Shown in pieces: positions 8,214 through 16,957 of a DNA stretch of 64,000 nucleotides. Each line of letters starts with the position of its first letter. Position 1 is the first letter of the stretch. The notes below the pieces were generated by a model that did no database searches, was not told the origin of the DNA, and saw nothing but the letters and a program-made list of their open reading frames with translations. A program made the translations under genes and the position numbers. Source of the DNA: DMER64 sp964600385 (lineage in GTDB: Bacteria; Bacteroidota; Bacteroidia; Bacteroidales; UBA932); contig CAZRJC010000009.1 in the NCBI GenBank assembly GCA_964600385.1, positions 1-64,000 of the forward strand, in the 5' to 3' direction.

Positions 8214-9018
8214 GCGGTGAATCCGGTTCGTTGGACATCATCCGGTACTCAAGCCGGGAGACAAGGCGGGGAAAGAATTTGGATAAAAAGACCGTTGCCT
8301 TGCCTATAGGTGTAAGTATTACAAAATCTTTACGCTTGATAATACCTCGCAGCATATGATGTGCCACTTCACGGGCAGTCATCATTTTGTCTTCTGCGCG
8401 GGGCGTTTCTCCCTGAGGTGAACCGTCGGCCGTAAGGGCCGAAAAGCGAACATTCGATGCCGTAAATCCGGGCGCAAAAGTCATAACGTGCAACCCGTCG
8501 TAGAGATGCTCGGTTCGCAGTGTGTCCAGAAATCCGTTCATGGCAAATTTTGAGGCTGAATAGCCGGTTCTGGCAGGCAGGCCTTTGAAGCCGGCAATAG
8601 AAGTTACCCCAACAACAGAACCTTTTCTTTCCAGCAGCCAGGGCAGTGCGTATTTAGTGCAATATACGCACCCCCAGAAATTAACATCCATGAGCTTCCT
8701 GATTACATCCAGATCAAGGTCCCTGAAAAGGGCGCGCATGGACAGCCCGGCATTATTGATGAGTATATCAATCCGGCCAAAACGTTCAATCGTTTTTTCC
8801 ATAAGCCGTTTGCAGTCATCTTCCAATGATACGTCAGCAGGCACAATCAGTACTGGTGTAAAAGACAGTTCGGCAGCCAGTGCATGCAGTTTATCTTCCG
8901 ATCTGGCAGCCAGAACCAGACTGGCGCCTTCACTTCCAAAGAGCCGGGCGCATTCGAGCCCGATCCCGGACGATGCGCCCGTTATTACGACTACCTTGTC
9001 CTTCAGGCAGTATGACAT
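8185..9018 (-). CDS. Short-chain dehydrogenase/reductase, candidate 3-ketocapnine reductase
   Basis: A 277-residue classical SDR. The cofactor motif TGASSGIG is at residues 13-20, NNAG at 88-91, the catalytic Ser at 140 and YSASK (Tyr153, Lys157) as expected. An Arg-rich strand after the second beta segment (AARSEDK) suggests NADPH. The C-terminal part (LTPIGKATVFLSKFFPRLVSR) is hydrophobic and basic, similar in style to 3-ketosphinganine reductases that act at the membrane. It lies 2 bases after the acyltransferase-like gene and converges on cysteate synthase. By analogy with sphingolipid synthesis it would reduce the 3-keto product of cysteate acylation. Substrate is inference from context; the SDR fold is certain. 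Confidence 0.8.
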   Translation of the reverse strand: MSYCLKDKVVVITGASSGIGLECARLFGSEGASLVLAARSEDKLHALAAELSFTPVLIVPADVSLEDDCKRLMEKTIERFGRIDILINNAGLSMRALFRDLDLDVIRKLMDVNFWGCVYCTKYALPWLLERKGSVVGVTSIAGFKGLPARTGYSASKFAMNGFLDTLRTEHLYDGLHVMTFAPGFTASNVRFSALTADGSPQGETPRAEDKMMTAREVAHHMLRGIIKRKDFVILTPIGKATVFLSKFFPRLVSRLEYRMMSNEPDSPLRPRREAGK

Positions 9019-9020
9019 GA

Positions 9021-10274
9021 TCAGATTATTGACTTGTCTTGAATTTCCTGTCCCTTATAAGCGCCGGCCTCCAGTTTTTTGTAAATTTCTTCGAAGGCGT
9101 TCAGCGTATATTCCACGTGTTCCAGGTTGTGCATGGCCGTAGGGATAAGTCGGTACATGATAACGCCTTTGGGTACTACGGGGTATACAACAACAGAGCA
9201 GAAGATCTTGTAATGTTCGCGCAGATCTATGAGAATGTTGGTGGCTTCTGCCAGTTCCCCTTTCAGGAAAACAGGCGTTACGCAGGCCTGGGCAGCACCA
9301 ATGTCAAAGCCGCGTTTTCTAAGTCCGTCCTGCAATGCACGCGTAACGGTCCAGAGTTGTTCCCTGAGTTCGGGACGGTTCCGTACCATGTCCAGACGTT
9401 TGAGCAGACCTTCTACCATAGCCATGGGAAGGCTCTTTGCATAAATCTGGGAACGGAGGTTGTAACGAAGGTAGTTGATGATATCTGCCCGACCGGCAAC
9501 AAATCCACCGATACCTGCCATGGTCTTGGCAAAAGCTCCGAAATACAGGTCAACCTCATCCATTACACCAAAGTGCTCAGATGTGCCGCGTCCGTTCTTT
9601 CCCATAACGCCAAAGCCGTGTGCATCGTCAATAAGAATACGGAAATTGTATTTTTGCTTTAGCGATACTATCTGATCCAGAAAACCCAGGGCACCGGTCA
9701 TCCCGTAAACGCCTTCCGTGATGAGCAGGATACCGCCGCCGCTTTCATTGGTTAGCCGGGTGGCGCGTTCCAGTGCATGTTCGCATTTTTCCAGATTGTT
9801 GTGGGGATATACAATACGTTGACCCATGTGCAGTCTCAGACCGTCCATGATGCAGGCGTGTGCTTCTGAATCGTAAACGACAACGTCGCGGCGGTTGAGC
9901 AGTGCGTCTATGGTGGATATCATTCCCTGGTACCCGAAGTTAAACAGGAATGCATCTTCTTTCTTTTCAAAATCGGCCAGCTCCCGTTCCAGTTGTTCAT
10001 GGAGGCTGGTGTGGCCGCTCATCATGCGGGCGCCCATAGGGTAGGCAAGCCCCCATTTGGCGGCAGCTTTTGCGTCTGCCTCTCTGACTTCCGGATGATT
10101 GGCCAGACCCAGGTAGTTGTTGAAGGTCCAGGCAAGCATTTTCTGGCCCTGAAAGGTCATATAGGGTTGAATGGGTCCCTCCAGTTTAGGGAACATGAAA
10201 TAGCCGTGTGCTTTCTTGCGATATTGTCCTAAAGGACCGCCTTCATCTTTCTTTATTCTGTCAAAAATATCCAT
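9021..10274 (-). CDS. Alpha-oxoamine synthase family enzyme, candidate cysteate fatty-acyltransferase
   Basis: A 417-residue fold-type I PLP enzyme of the family that holds serine palmitoyltransferase, KBL and BioF. His139 (EAHAC) should stack on PLP, D216-x-x-H219 (DDAHG) contacts the ring, and Lys250 (FAKTMAGIGG) is the Schiff-base lysine. The C-terminal stretch PVVPKGVIMYRLIPTAMHN differs from the Bacteroides serine palmitoyltransferase pattern as I recall it and resembles the Flavobacterium enzyme needed for capnine. With cysteate synthase and a reductase beside it, condensation of cysteate with a fatty acyl thioester is the likely reaction. Serine palmitoyltransferase remains the alternative. 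The gene starts 2 bases after gyrB and is probably in its transcript. Confidence 0.8.
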   Translation of the reverse strand: MDIFDRIKKDEGGPLGQYRKKAHGYFMFPKLEGPIQPYMTFQGQKMLAWTFNNYLGLANHPEVREADAKAAAKWGLAYPMGARMMSGHTSLHEQLERELADFEKKEDAFLFNFGYQGMISTIDALLNRRDVVVYDSEAHACIMDGLRLHMGQRIVYPHNNLEKCEHALERATRLTNESGGGILLITEGVYGMTGALGFLDQIVSLKQKYNFRILIDDAHGFGVMGKNGRGTSEHFGVMDEVDLYFGAFAKTMAGIGGFVAGRADIINYLRYNLRSQIYAKSLPMAMVEGLLKRLDMVRNRPELREQLWTVTRALQDGLRKRGFDIGAAQACVTPVFLKGELAEATNILIDLREHYKIFCSVVVYPVVPKGVIMYRLIPTAMHNLEHVEYTLNAFEEIYKKLEAGAYKGQEIQDKSII

Positions 10275-10276
10275 AA

Positions 10277-12262
10277 TTAAGCGTCAATATTTGCGTACTT
10301 GGCGTGTTGTTCAATGAATTCCCTGCGCGGCGGCACCTCATCTCCCATGAGCATGGAGAAAATCCGGTCAGCCTCGGCGGCATTTTCAATTGTGATCTGC
10401 CTGAGAATGCGTTTCTCCGGATTCATGGTGGTTTCCCAAAGCTGAGTAGCGTCCATTTCGCCGAGACCTTTGTACCGCTGAACGGTCACTCCTGTTTCTT
10501 TACCCTTCCCCAGTTCTTCAATAGCGGCACGGCGTTCTTCCTCTGTCCAGCAATAACGTTCTTCTTTGGCGCGTTTAACAAGGTAAAGCGGAGGTGAGGC
10601 AATGTAAACATGCCCTCCGCGGATAAGGTCCACCATATGACGAAAGAAGAAGGTGAGCAGCAGCGTATCAATGTGGCTTCCGTCCACGTCGGCGTCGGTC
10701 ATGATAATAACGCGATGGTAGCGCAGTTTGCTAAGGTTAAGGGCCTTGCTGTCTTCTTCGGTGCCTCTGGTCACCCCAAAGGCTGTATAAATATTGCGTA
10801 TTTCTTCGCTTTCAAAAATGCGGTGTTCCTGTGCTTTTTCCACATTCAGGATTTTACCGCGCAACGGAAGGATGGCCTGGAACGACCGGTCACGACCACT
10901 TTTTGCCGTACCGCCTGCAGAGTCTCCCTCAACAAGAAAGATCTCGCATTGCTCCGGGTCGCGACTTGAACAGTCGGCCAGTTTGCCGGGCAGACCGGCT
11001 CCGGACATTACGGTTTTACGCTGAACCAGTTCGCGTGCCTTTCTGGCGGCATGACGTGCAGTGGCTGCCAGGATAACTTTTTCAATAATGGTTCTTGCGT
11101 CTTTGGGGTTCTCCTCAAGATAATTCTCCAGGGCGGTGCTCACGGCCTGTGAAACGGCAGCCATCACTTCGCTGTTTCCCAGTTTGGTTTTTGTCTGGCC
11201 TTCAAACTGAGGTTCGTTTACCTTAACGGATATGATGGCGGTAAGTCCCTCGCGGAAGTCGGCCGGATCAATCTCAAATTTGAGTTTGCTCAGCATGCCT
11301 GATTTGTCGGCATAACTCTTGAGTGTGGTGGTAAGTCCCCTGCGGAATCCGCTCAGGTGTGTACCTCCTTCTATGGTATTGATGTTATTTACATACGAAT
11401 GGATATTCTCCGAGAAACCCGTATTGTATTGCATGGCAATCTCAATGGGAATATTTGTCTTGTTGGTTTCCAGACAAATAGGATTCTCTGTGAGCGGTTC
11501 TCTGGTTTTATCCAGGAATTTTACAAAATCGCGGAGACCGGCATCGGAATAGAATATTTCTTTACGGAAACCCTGCCTGGGTGCGTTTTCAGTTTCAACT
11601 TCCTCGGTGAAAGAATCCTCTTCTGCATTCTCCCTGTGGTCTTCCATGGTAAGACTGATGCCTTTGTTGAGAAAAGCCAGCTCACGCAGACGTGCTGCCA
11701 GAATGTCGTAGTTGTAATCGGTGCCCAGAGTGAAGATTTCCTTATCAGGCACGAAATAGATCTCGGTCCCCGTGCGGTCCGAGTCTCCTATAACGGCAAC
11801 ACTGGCCAGTGGAACGCCGCGTGAATATTCCTGCCTGAATATCTTGCCTTCCCTGTATATGGTAGCAATAAGTGTACTCGACAGGGCGTTGACGCAGGAA
11901 AGGCCTACCCCGTGCAAACCTCCGGACACTTTATAGGAATCTTTAGAAAATTTACCTCCGGCATGCAAAACGGTCAATACCACTTCCAGAGCGGAACGGC
12001 GTTCTTTCTCGTGCATGCCTGTTGGAATACCACGACCGTTGTCAATTACGGTGATACTTCCGTTTTCGTTTATTATGACTTCAATGTTGGTGCAATAACC
12101 TGCGAGGGCTTCGTCTATGGAGTTGTCGACTACTTCGTATACAAGATGGTGCAATCCCCTTGACCCTACATCTCCAATGTACATGGAAGGACGCTTTCTG
12201 ACTGCTTCCAGGCCTTCCAATACCTGAATACTTTCCGCTGAATACTGATTCTCTTTACTCAC
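10277..12262 (-). CDS. gyrB: DNA gyrase subunit B
   Basis: A 661-residue type IIA topoisomerase ATPase subunit that introduces negative supercoils with GyrA. The GHKL ATPase motifs are present: EVVDNSIDEALAG, DNGRGIP and GGLHGVGLSCVNALS. The TOPRIM domain shows EGDSAGGTAKSGRDR and DADVDGSHI. The end, MLMGDEVPPRREFI, and the length are those of Bacteroidetes GyrB rather than ParE. It heads a tight operon with the sulfonolipid-type acyltransferase and reductase, with only 2-base gaps. Confidence 0.95.
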   Translation of the reverse strand: MSKENQYSAESIQVLEGLEAVRKRPSMYIGDVGSRGLHHLVYEVVDNSIDEALAGYCTNIEVIINENGSITVIDNGRGIPTGMHEKERRSALEVVLTVLHAGGKFSKDSYKVSGGLHGVGLSCVNALSSTLIATIYREGKIFRQEYSRGVPLASVAVIGDSDRTGTEIYFVPDKEIFTLGTDYNYDILAARLRELAFLNKGISLTMEDHRENAEEDSFTEEVETENAPRQGFRKEIFYSDAGLRDFVKFLDKTREPLTENPICLETNKTNIPIEIAMQYNTGFSENIHSYVNNINTIEGGTHLSGFRRGLTTTLKSYADKSGMLSKLKFEIDPADFREGLTAIISVKVNEPQFEGQTKTKLGNSEVMAAVSQAVSTALENYLEENPKDARTIIEKVILAATARHAARKARELVQRKTVMSGAGLPGKLADCSSRDPEQCEIFLVEGDSAGGTAKSGRDRSFQAILPLRGKILNVEKAQEHRIFESEEIRNIYTAFGVTRGTEEDSKALNLSKLRYHRVIIMTDADVDGSHIDTLLLTFFFRHMVDLIRGGHVYIASPPLYLVKRAKEERYCWTEEERRAAIEELGKGKETGVTVQRYKGLGEMDATQLWETTMNPEKRILRQITIENAAEADRIFSMLMGDEVPPRREFIEQHAKYANIDA

Positions 12263-12285
12263 TTTTTTTATCTTTGATTAACACG

Positions 12286-12293
12286 CAAAGATA
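12286..12293 (-). promoter_or_regulatory. -7 promoter box for gyrB operon
   Basis: The minus strand reads TATCTTTG, an exact TAnnTTTG match 23 bases upstream of the gyrB ATG. It would also drive the acyltransferase and reductase genes behind gyrB. Confidence 0.7.
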
Positions 12294-12317
12294 CGAAAAA
12301 ATGTGCAGAAATCCTAA

Positions 12318-13946
12318 TTAGAAACGTAGTGTAAGACCTGTCCCAAAAGTAATCCCGGGCTCGCGGTAAAGGTTATAATAACAGATCTCAAGGTTTAATA
12401 GATTATGACCGTAAAGGAACGTTGAAAAATGCCTTCCCCACACGTATTCCACCCTGGCTCCAAGGTTTGTGAAGGCCGGTAATTCAATAAACGGATCACC
12501 TGCGTTTAGGCCGGAAGCACTCGTGCTGCCGCGGTAATCGGCCGTCATGCTTACAATAATCCGCTCACGCCAATTATAACGGGCCTGACCGGAGATCTCC
12601 CATACAGGCATGTGCCATGGAAGGGTGCCCTGTGACAGTAAATATTTATACCAGGCGCCATGTATTTTAGCTTCGAAAGATTTGGAATGGTAAGAAAACC
12701 AGGCACCGGCCGTGTATCGTGTTTCGTCGTCGTAATCCAGTTCATAACATCCGGGATAACCCTGCGGATAGGGGATGGTCCGGTAATAGAACTGGTCTTC
12801 GGATATCCGGTAGCCTCCATAAATACGGTAGGTAAAAACATCCTGTATGGTTCCCGAGAAGCCAGCCTCGGCGTTCATGCGTATGCGCCGGTCGTTCTTC
12901 AACGGGTCAAGTAACCAGGGATTTTCGGGCATCCGGTTCTGCAGCGTGTTCAATTCCCTTTCCCCGTCCATTCTGAAATAAATTGCAAAGGCGGGATCAA
13001 ATGCGTAATGTGCATCTATCCACGGAAATATGTCAAAGATGCTCTCTTTTTCTGTCAATAGGAATCCAACATGTGCTCCTACACCCAATTTATATTTTTC
13101 ACCGCTCCAAATAACATGCGGGAAAATGTTGACGATTGCCTTGGAAACCCATGCGGAATCACGTGTAAGTTGCCGGGTTGAGAAAAAAGTCCGTGCTCCC
13201 ATGTTCACGGAAAAACTCCGGCTGAGATTATAACCCAACAGGAATTTTCCATCCAGGGCGTTTTCCTGCTGATTAGCCAGGCTGTCGGCAAATTGCTCCA
13301 TGGAGGCCGAAGCATGATGATAGCTCAGATCGGCACGGTATGACCAGGTGGAGGTCTGGGTATTCAGAGAGTAAACTCCTGCCTGTCCGCCTGCCCTGTA
13401 ATAGGTTTGCGATGAGGGTGCAGCCAGTAAAAAAGGAAGCGGCCGGGCAAAGGTGTTGTACAAGTGTTCTACTTCTCCTTTTACGTAGAAAGTGTGTTTG
13501 CCCCTGCGCTCAAGAGTAAAAGAACCCTGGTTGGTCATGCGGTCGGTTTCATTCCACAGTGAACGGTGAATGGCGTCAATGCCCATAAACCATCGGGATT
13601 TGACAGGGAGTTGCAAATGAAGGTCACCGGCAGGGGTCCAGGGATATCCCGAGCCGAGGCTCAGGTATCCGAAATGTTTTTCATAAGGCTTCTGCGGCTC
13701 CATTACGGCGGCGGCCAGCGGAACAAAAGCGTACAGATTACTGAGTGGTTTGTCAAAAATAGTATATTGGAACAAGGTGTTGAAAGTCCTTAGCGAATCG
13801 GGAACACGTGTGTCCAGGGCCGGCTTGGTTACTTCCATTAAATCGGCATCGTAAAGACGTTCCACCTGGATTACCGGATTGATTTTGTTCTGAGCAGTCA
13901 GCGAGAGGCTCAGGAACATAAAACATATAAAAAATAACTGTCTCAT
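12318..13946 (-). CDS. Outer-membrane beta-barrel protein (TonB-receptor-like barrel without plug)
   Basis: A 542-residue protein with signal peptide MRQLFFICFMFLSLSLTAQ and, after a short periplasmic stretch, dense alternating aromatic beta strands up to a terminal Phe (GTGLTLRF), as in outer-membrane barrels. No plug domain or carboxypeptidase-like domain is visible. The start at 13946 gives an ATGA overlap with the upstream TPR gene; an ATG at 13958 (MRRKMRQ) is also possible. Such a barrel next to a large periplasmic TPR protein is a recurrent Bacteroidales pair whose role I cannot name. Confidence 0.8.
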   Translation of the reverse strand: MRQLFFICFMFLSLSLTAQNKINPVIQVERLYDADLMEVTKPALDTRVPDSLRTFNTLFQYTIFDKPLSNLYAFVPLAAAVMEPQKPYEKHFGYLSLGSGYPWTPAGDLHLQLPVKSRWFMGIDAIHRSLWNETDRMTNQGSFTLERRGKHTFYVKGEVEHLYNTFARPLPFLLAAPSSQTYYRAGGQAGVYSLNTQTSTWSYRADLSYHHASASMEQFADSLANQQENALDGKFLLGYNLSRSFSVNMGARTFFSTRQLTRDSAWVSKAIVNIFPHVIWSGEKYKLGVGAHVGFLLTEKESIFDIFPWIDAHYAFDPAFAIYFRMDGERELNTLQNRMPENPWLLDPLKNDRRIRMNAEAGFSGTIQDVFTYRIYGGYRISEDQFYYRTIPYPQGYPGCYELDYDDETRYTAGAWFSYHSKSFEAKIHGAWYKYLLSQGTLPWHMPVWEISGQARYNWRERIIVSMTADYRGSTSASGLNAGDPFIELPAFTNLGARVEYVWGRHFSTFLYGHNLLNLEICYYNLYREPGITFGTGLTLRF

Positions 13947-16912
13947 TTTCCTTCGCATTGTTTCAGACGATGTTCTGCCAGTTGGGCTATATCGTCCGGT
14001 TCTTCAGGTTTATATTCCTTCAATACACTTTCGTAAGTGGCTCTTGCCTGGGTCCATTCCCCGCGCGAGGCAAACAGGTCGCCCAGCAAGATATAGGCAT
14101 GGGCCAGCCAATATTCCTGGGGTGTCTCGGTATCTGCGAAGTTGAAGATCATTGCCTCGGCCCGGTCAAAGTCTCCGGAGTCGAATGCATCTTTGCAAAG
14201 CAGATAATAAGACTCTGCACCAATGGCGGTCATCGCATCTTTGGACAACTCTTCCAGCAGGGGCAGAGCCTTGTCGCGTTCTCCCAGCAACAGACTGCTT
14301 TTGGCTGTTATGTAACGGGCATCGGTCCGGTCTTTCTCTGTAAGTGACATGTTGGCAATCACCTTTTGTGCCTGGGTCAGTGCGTTCCTGTATTGTTTGT
14401 TTTTGAAGAAAGACCACATGAGACCCCGTTGCGCTTCCATACGGTTGTTGTCAATGACGGCAATATCGGACAGACTCATATAGGCATCCACGGCCTCGTC
14501 GTATTGTTCAAGGGCATACTTAATGGAAGCGTAGTTGCGTGTAGCCAGTTCGGTAAAAGAACCTGAAGGCTGTTGCATTACAACAAGGTAAGCATCGGCC
14601 GCCAGTTGCATCTTGTCCATTTTGGCCAAACATTCGCCGAGATAGAAATACGCGGCTGGAATTTTTTCACTTTTGGGATATTCAGCAATGAAATTCCGCA
14701 GTGCAGTAATGGCGGAAGCAGGCGAATCATTCAGGTAGAGCTGTTCGGCCGATGAAAAAACAAGCAGTTCCTTTTCACCGGCTGTCTTGCCCGAATCGAT
14801 ACCCAGGCTATTCAGGTAGTCGAAGAAGCCTTTGGAATCATTTTTGGCCATATATACATTCTCGATCCCTGCCAACGCATTGGTAGCATCGGGAGAGTCG
14901 GGAAACCGCTGCATGACTTCTTTGTAAAATTCCAGTGCCTGATCCGGCTGTTGCATATTTATGCGGATAAGGCCCAGTTCAACCAGAGCTTTTGCATGGA
15001 ATGCGCTGTGTCCCTGATATGAAAGTATGGAACGGAATATCTCTTCTGCCTTGTCATATTGGGAGGTACGCACGTAAGTGCGGCCCTGCTCGAACAGTGC
15101 CATGGAAATGAAAGACGATGAAGGATATTCTTCAATAAGACTCCTGAGGGTTGCCAGCTTGACAGAATCCCTGTTGAGGACTCCCTCGGCCATGGCAATC
15201 TGGTAGAGCGCATAATCGGCGTCTTTGGTCTTGTTTTCAATGGCATTGCGGTATTCAGACGCCGCCATTTCGTGATCGTATTGAGCAAAGGCGCAATCTC
15301 CCAGCCTTAGATAGCTGTCAGAAACATGCTTCTTGTTATTACGTGTGAACTTTAAGAATTTGTTGAACCAATCGGCTGCGTTGGTATAATCGCGTTGCTT
15401 GAAATACGCATAGGCAATATTGTAGTGACTGGTGCGGTACCGTTCCGGATTGGCGTAAGCCCCGCTGGCGCTTATGAACTGCTTCCAGAGGGTAATGGCA
15501 TTCGAGAACTTATCGCTTCTGTACAGACATTCTGCTACCCAGTAAGGTTCATCGGCCAATGAAAAGAATTTCTCGGCTTCGCGATATGATCCGTTCTGGT
15601 AAAGTTGTATGCTTCTCAGGTATGCCGCTCTTTTCAGGTATAAACGGGTTTCCGAGGTGGGGTTTTTCATGGCCTGCAATGCAGTCACGGCTCCTGAGTA
15701 ATCCTGAATGAGGAAAGAGTGGGCCGCAATATAGGTCTGTATTTCATCCAGCTTGGGTGAGTCGGGATACTCTTTCCGGTAAGCCGAGAGGGCCTGGATA
15801 TCTCCGTTGGTGTCGAACGACAACTTGGCGTAATTGAAAAAGGCATCTTCCCTGATCAACGGGTCAAAGTTCATGAGGCTGGCACTTTTAAATGCGTTGA
15901 GTGCTCCCAGCTTGTTTTTTAATTCAATGTAAGTTTCACCCAGATGGTACAATGAGTTTTGACCCAGGCTGTCAGCCGTTTCCCCCGCAATAGCCAGTTG
16001 TTCTGCCGCCTGGCTGTAATTGCCCAATTTGAAATGGAGGATTCCGGAATAATACCTGTCTGCATGAGAAAGTTCCCTGACACCGGTAAGGTAATCATCA
16101 AAAAAAGTACGTGCTTCGCGATGTCTGTTCAGTGCAAAATATGATTCTGAAAGGATTTTGGCCAGACTGATTTTAAGGGCGGGATCGGCTGTGGCATATA
16201 TCATTTCGCCTTCCTTGATCACTCTCTCGTGTTCATTCAGGTAAAAAAGAGACTGCAGAAAATAGGTAGATGCCAAAGAAGCATACATGGGTACGTTCCT
16301 GAGAGGTTCCAGCAAAGGTATGGCATTGCGGAAATCACCGGAAGAATAATGAATATAACCCCTGTAATACATGGCTGCGGTCTTGAACTGATCTCCCCCG
16401 CGGTATTTTGTGGTTTCGCCAAACAGAACAAGAGCTTCTTCCTTCTGTCCGGTCTGCAGACAGGCATACCCTTTTCTGAAGAAATATTCTGTCCTGTATT
16501 TCATGGGCAGTCGCTTGATATTTATCTTGTTGTATGTGTCTTTAGCTTCTGAGCTGAACCCTTTGTTTAACTGTAACGTTCCCAGCCTGAGAAGAATCTC
16601 CTGCCTGAAAGGAGCTGTGGGGTATTCTTTTTCCCATAGGGCGGCCCTGGTCGTCACATCGGGATCATCCAGCGCAATTTCACACAGAAGCATATATGAT
16701 GCAATGGTCTTCCGGTCTGCACGTGTGTCCCGTGAACTGACGTCCAGGAACATATTATGCGCACTCCAATATTGTCCCTGTTTGTACAACTCAACGGCTG
16801 TCTGAAGGATATCTTCGGGAGAATGGGCCCGTCCCTGCCCCTGGGCTGAGGTCGCTGAAAGCAAGACCAGGTATCCGCCCAGGAGAATATGTCTGAAATG
16901 TATCATAGACAT
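13943..16912 (-). CDS. Large periplasmic tetratricopeptide-repeat protein
   Basis: A 989-residue protein with signal peptide (HILLGGYLVLLSATSAQG). Nearly the whole length is TPR-like helical hairpins; clear units contain patterns such as YNIAYAYFKQRDYTNAADWF, FEQGRTYVRTSQYDKAEEIF and YFYLGECLAKMDKMQLAADA. It is exported and probably acts as a scaffold. It overlaps the outer-membrane barrel gene by an ATGA junction, so the two are likely made together and may form one complex. Alternative start: the second ATG six bases in. Confidence 0.83.
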   Translation of the reverse strand: MSMIHFRHILLGGYLVLLSATSAQGQGRAHSPEDILQTAVELYKQGQYWSAHNMFLDVSSRDTRADRKTIASYMLLCEIALDDPDVTTRAALWEKEYPTAPFRQEILLRLGTLQLNKGFSSEAKDTYNKINIKRLPMKYRTEYFFRKGYACLQTGQKEEALVLFGETTKYRGGDQFKTAAMYYRGYIHYSSGDFRNAIPLLEPLRNVPMYASLASTYFLQSLFYLNEHERVIKEGEMIYATADPALKISLAKILSESYFALNRHREARTFFDDYLTGVRELSHADRYYSGILHFKLGNYSQAAEQLAIAGETADSLGQNSLYHLGETYIELKNKLGALNAFKSASLMNFDPLIREDAFFNYAKLSFDTNGDIQALSAYRKEYPDSPKLDEIQTYIAAHSFLIQDYSGAVTALQAMKNPTSETRLYLKRAAYLRSIQLYQNGSYREAEKFFSLADEPYWVAECLYRSDKFSNAITLWKQFISASGAYANPERYRTSHYNIAYAYFKQRDYTNAADWFNKFLKFTRNNKKHVSDSYLRLGDCAFAQYDHEMAASEYRNAIENKTKDADYALYQIAMAEGVLNRDSVKLATLRSLIEEYPSSSFISMALFEQGRTYVRTSQYDKAEEIFRSILSYQGHSAFHAKALVELGLIRINMQQPDQALEFYKEVMQRFPDSPDATNALAGIENVYMAKNDSKGFFDYLNSLGIDSGKTAGEKELLVFSSAEQLYLNDSPASAITALRNFIAEYPKSEKIPAAYFYLGECLAKMDKMQLAADAYLVVMQQPSGSFTELATRNYASIKYALEQYDEAVDAYMSLSDIAVIDNNRMEAQRGLMWSFFKNKQYRNALTQAQKVIANMSLTEKDRTDARYITAKSSLLLGERDKALPLLEELSKDAMTAIGAESYYLLCKDAFDSGDFDRAEAMIFNFADTETPQEYWLAHAYILLGDLFASRGEWTQARATYESVLKEYKPEEPDDIAQLAEHRLKQCEGK

Positions 16913-16926
16913 AAGCTTTAACCTTA

Positions 16927-16934
16927 CAAAGATA
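16927..16934 (-). promoter_or_regulatory. -7 promoter box for the TPR/barrel operon
   Basis: The minus strand reads TATCTTTG, 14 bases upstream of the ATG at 16912, leaving a very short leader. Confidence 0.65.
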
Positions 16935-16957
16935 AAAGGATTTTCAAGAATCGTGCC

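Noticed and set aside
9021..10274. Plain calls of glycine C-acetyltransferase or serine palmitoyltransferase
   Set aside because: Not excluded, but the neighbouring cysteate synthase and the C-terminal signature make cysteate the better guess.
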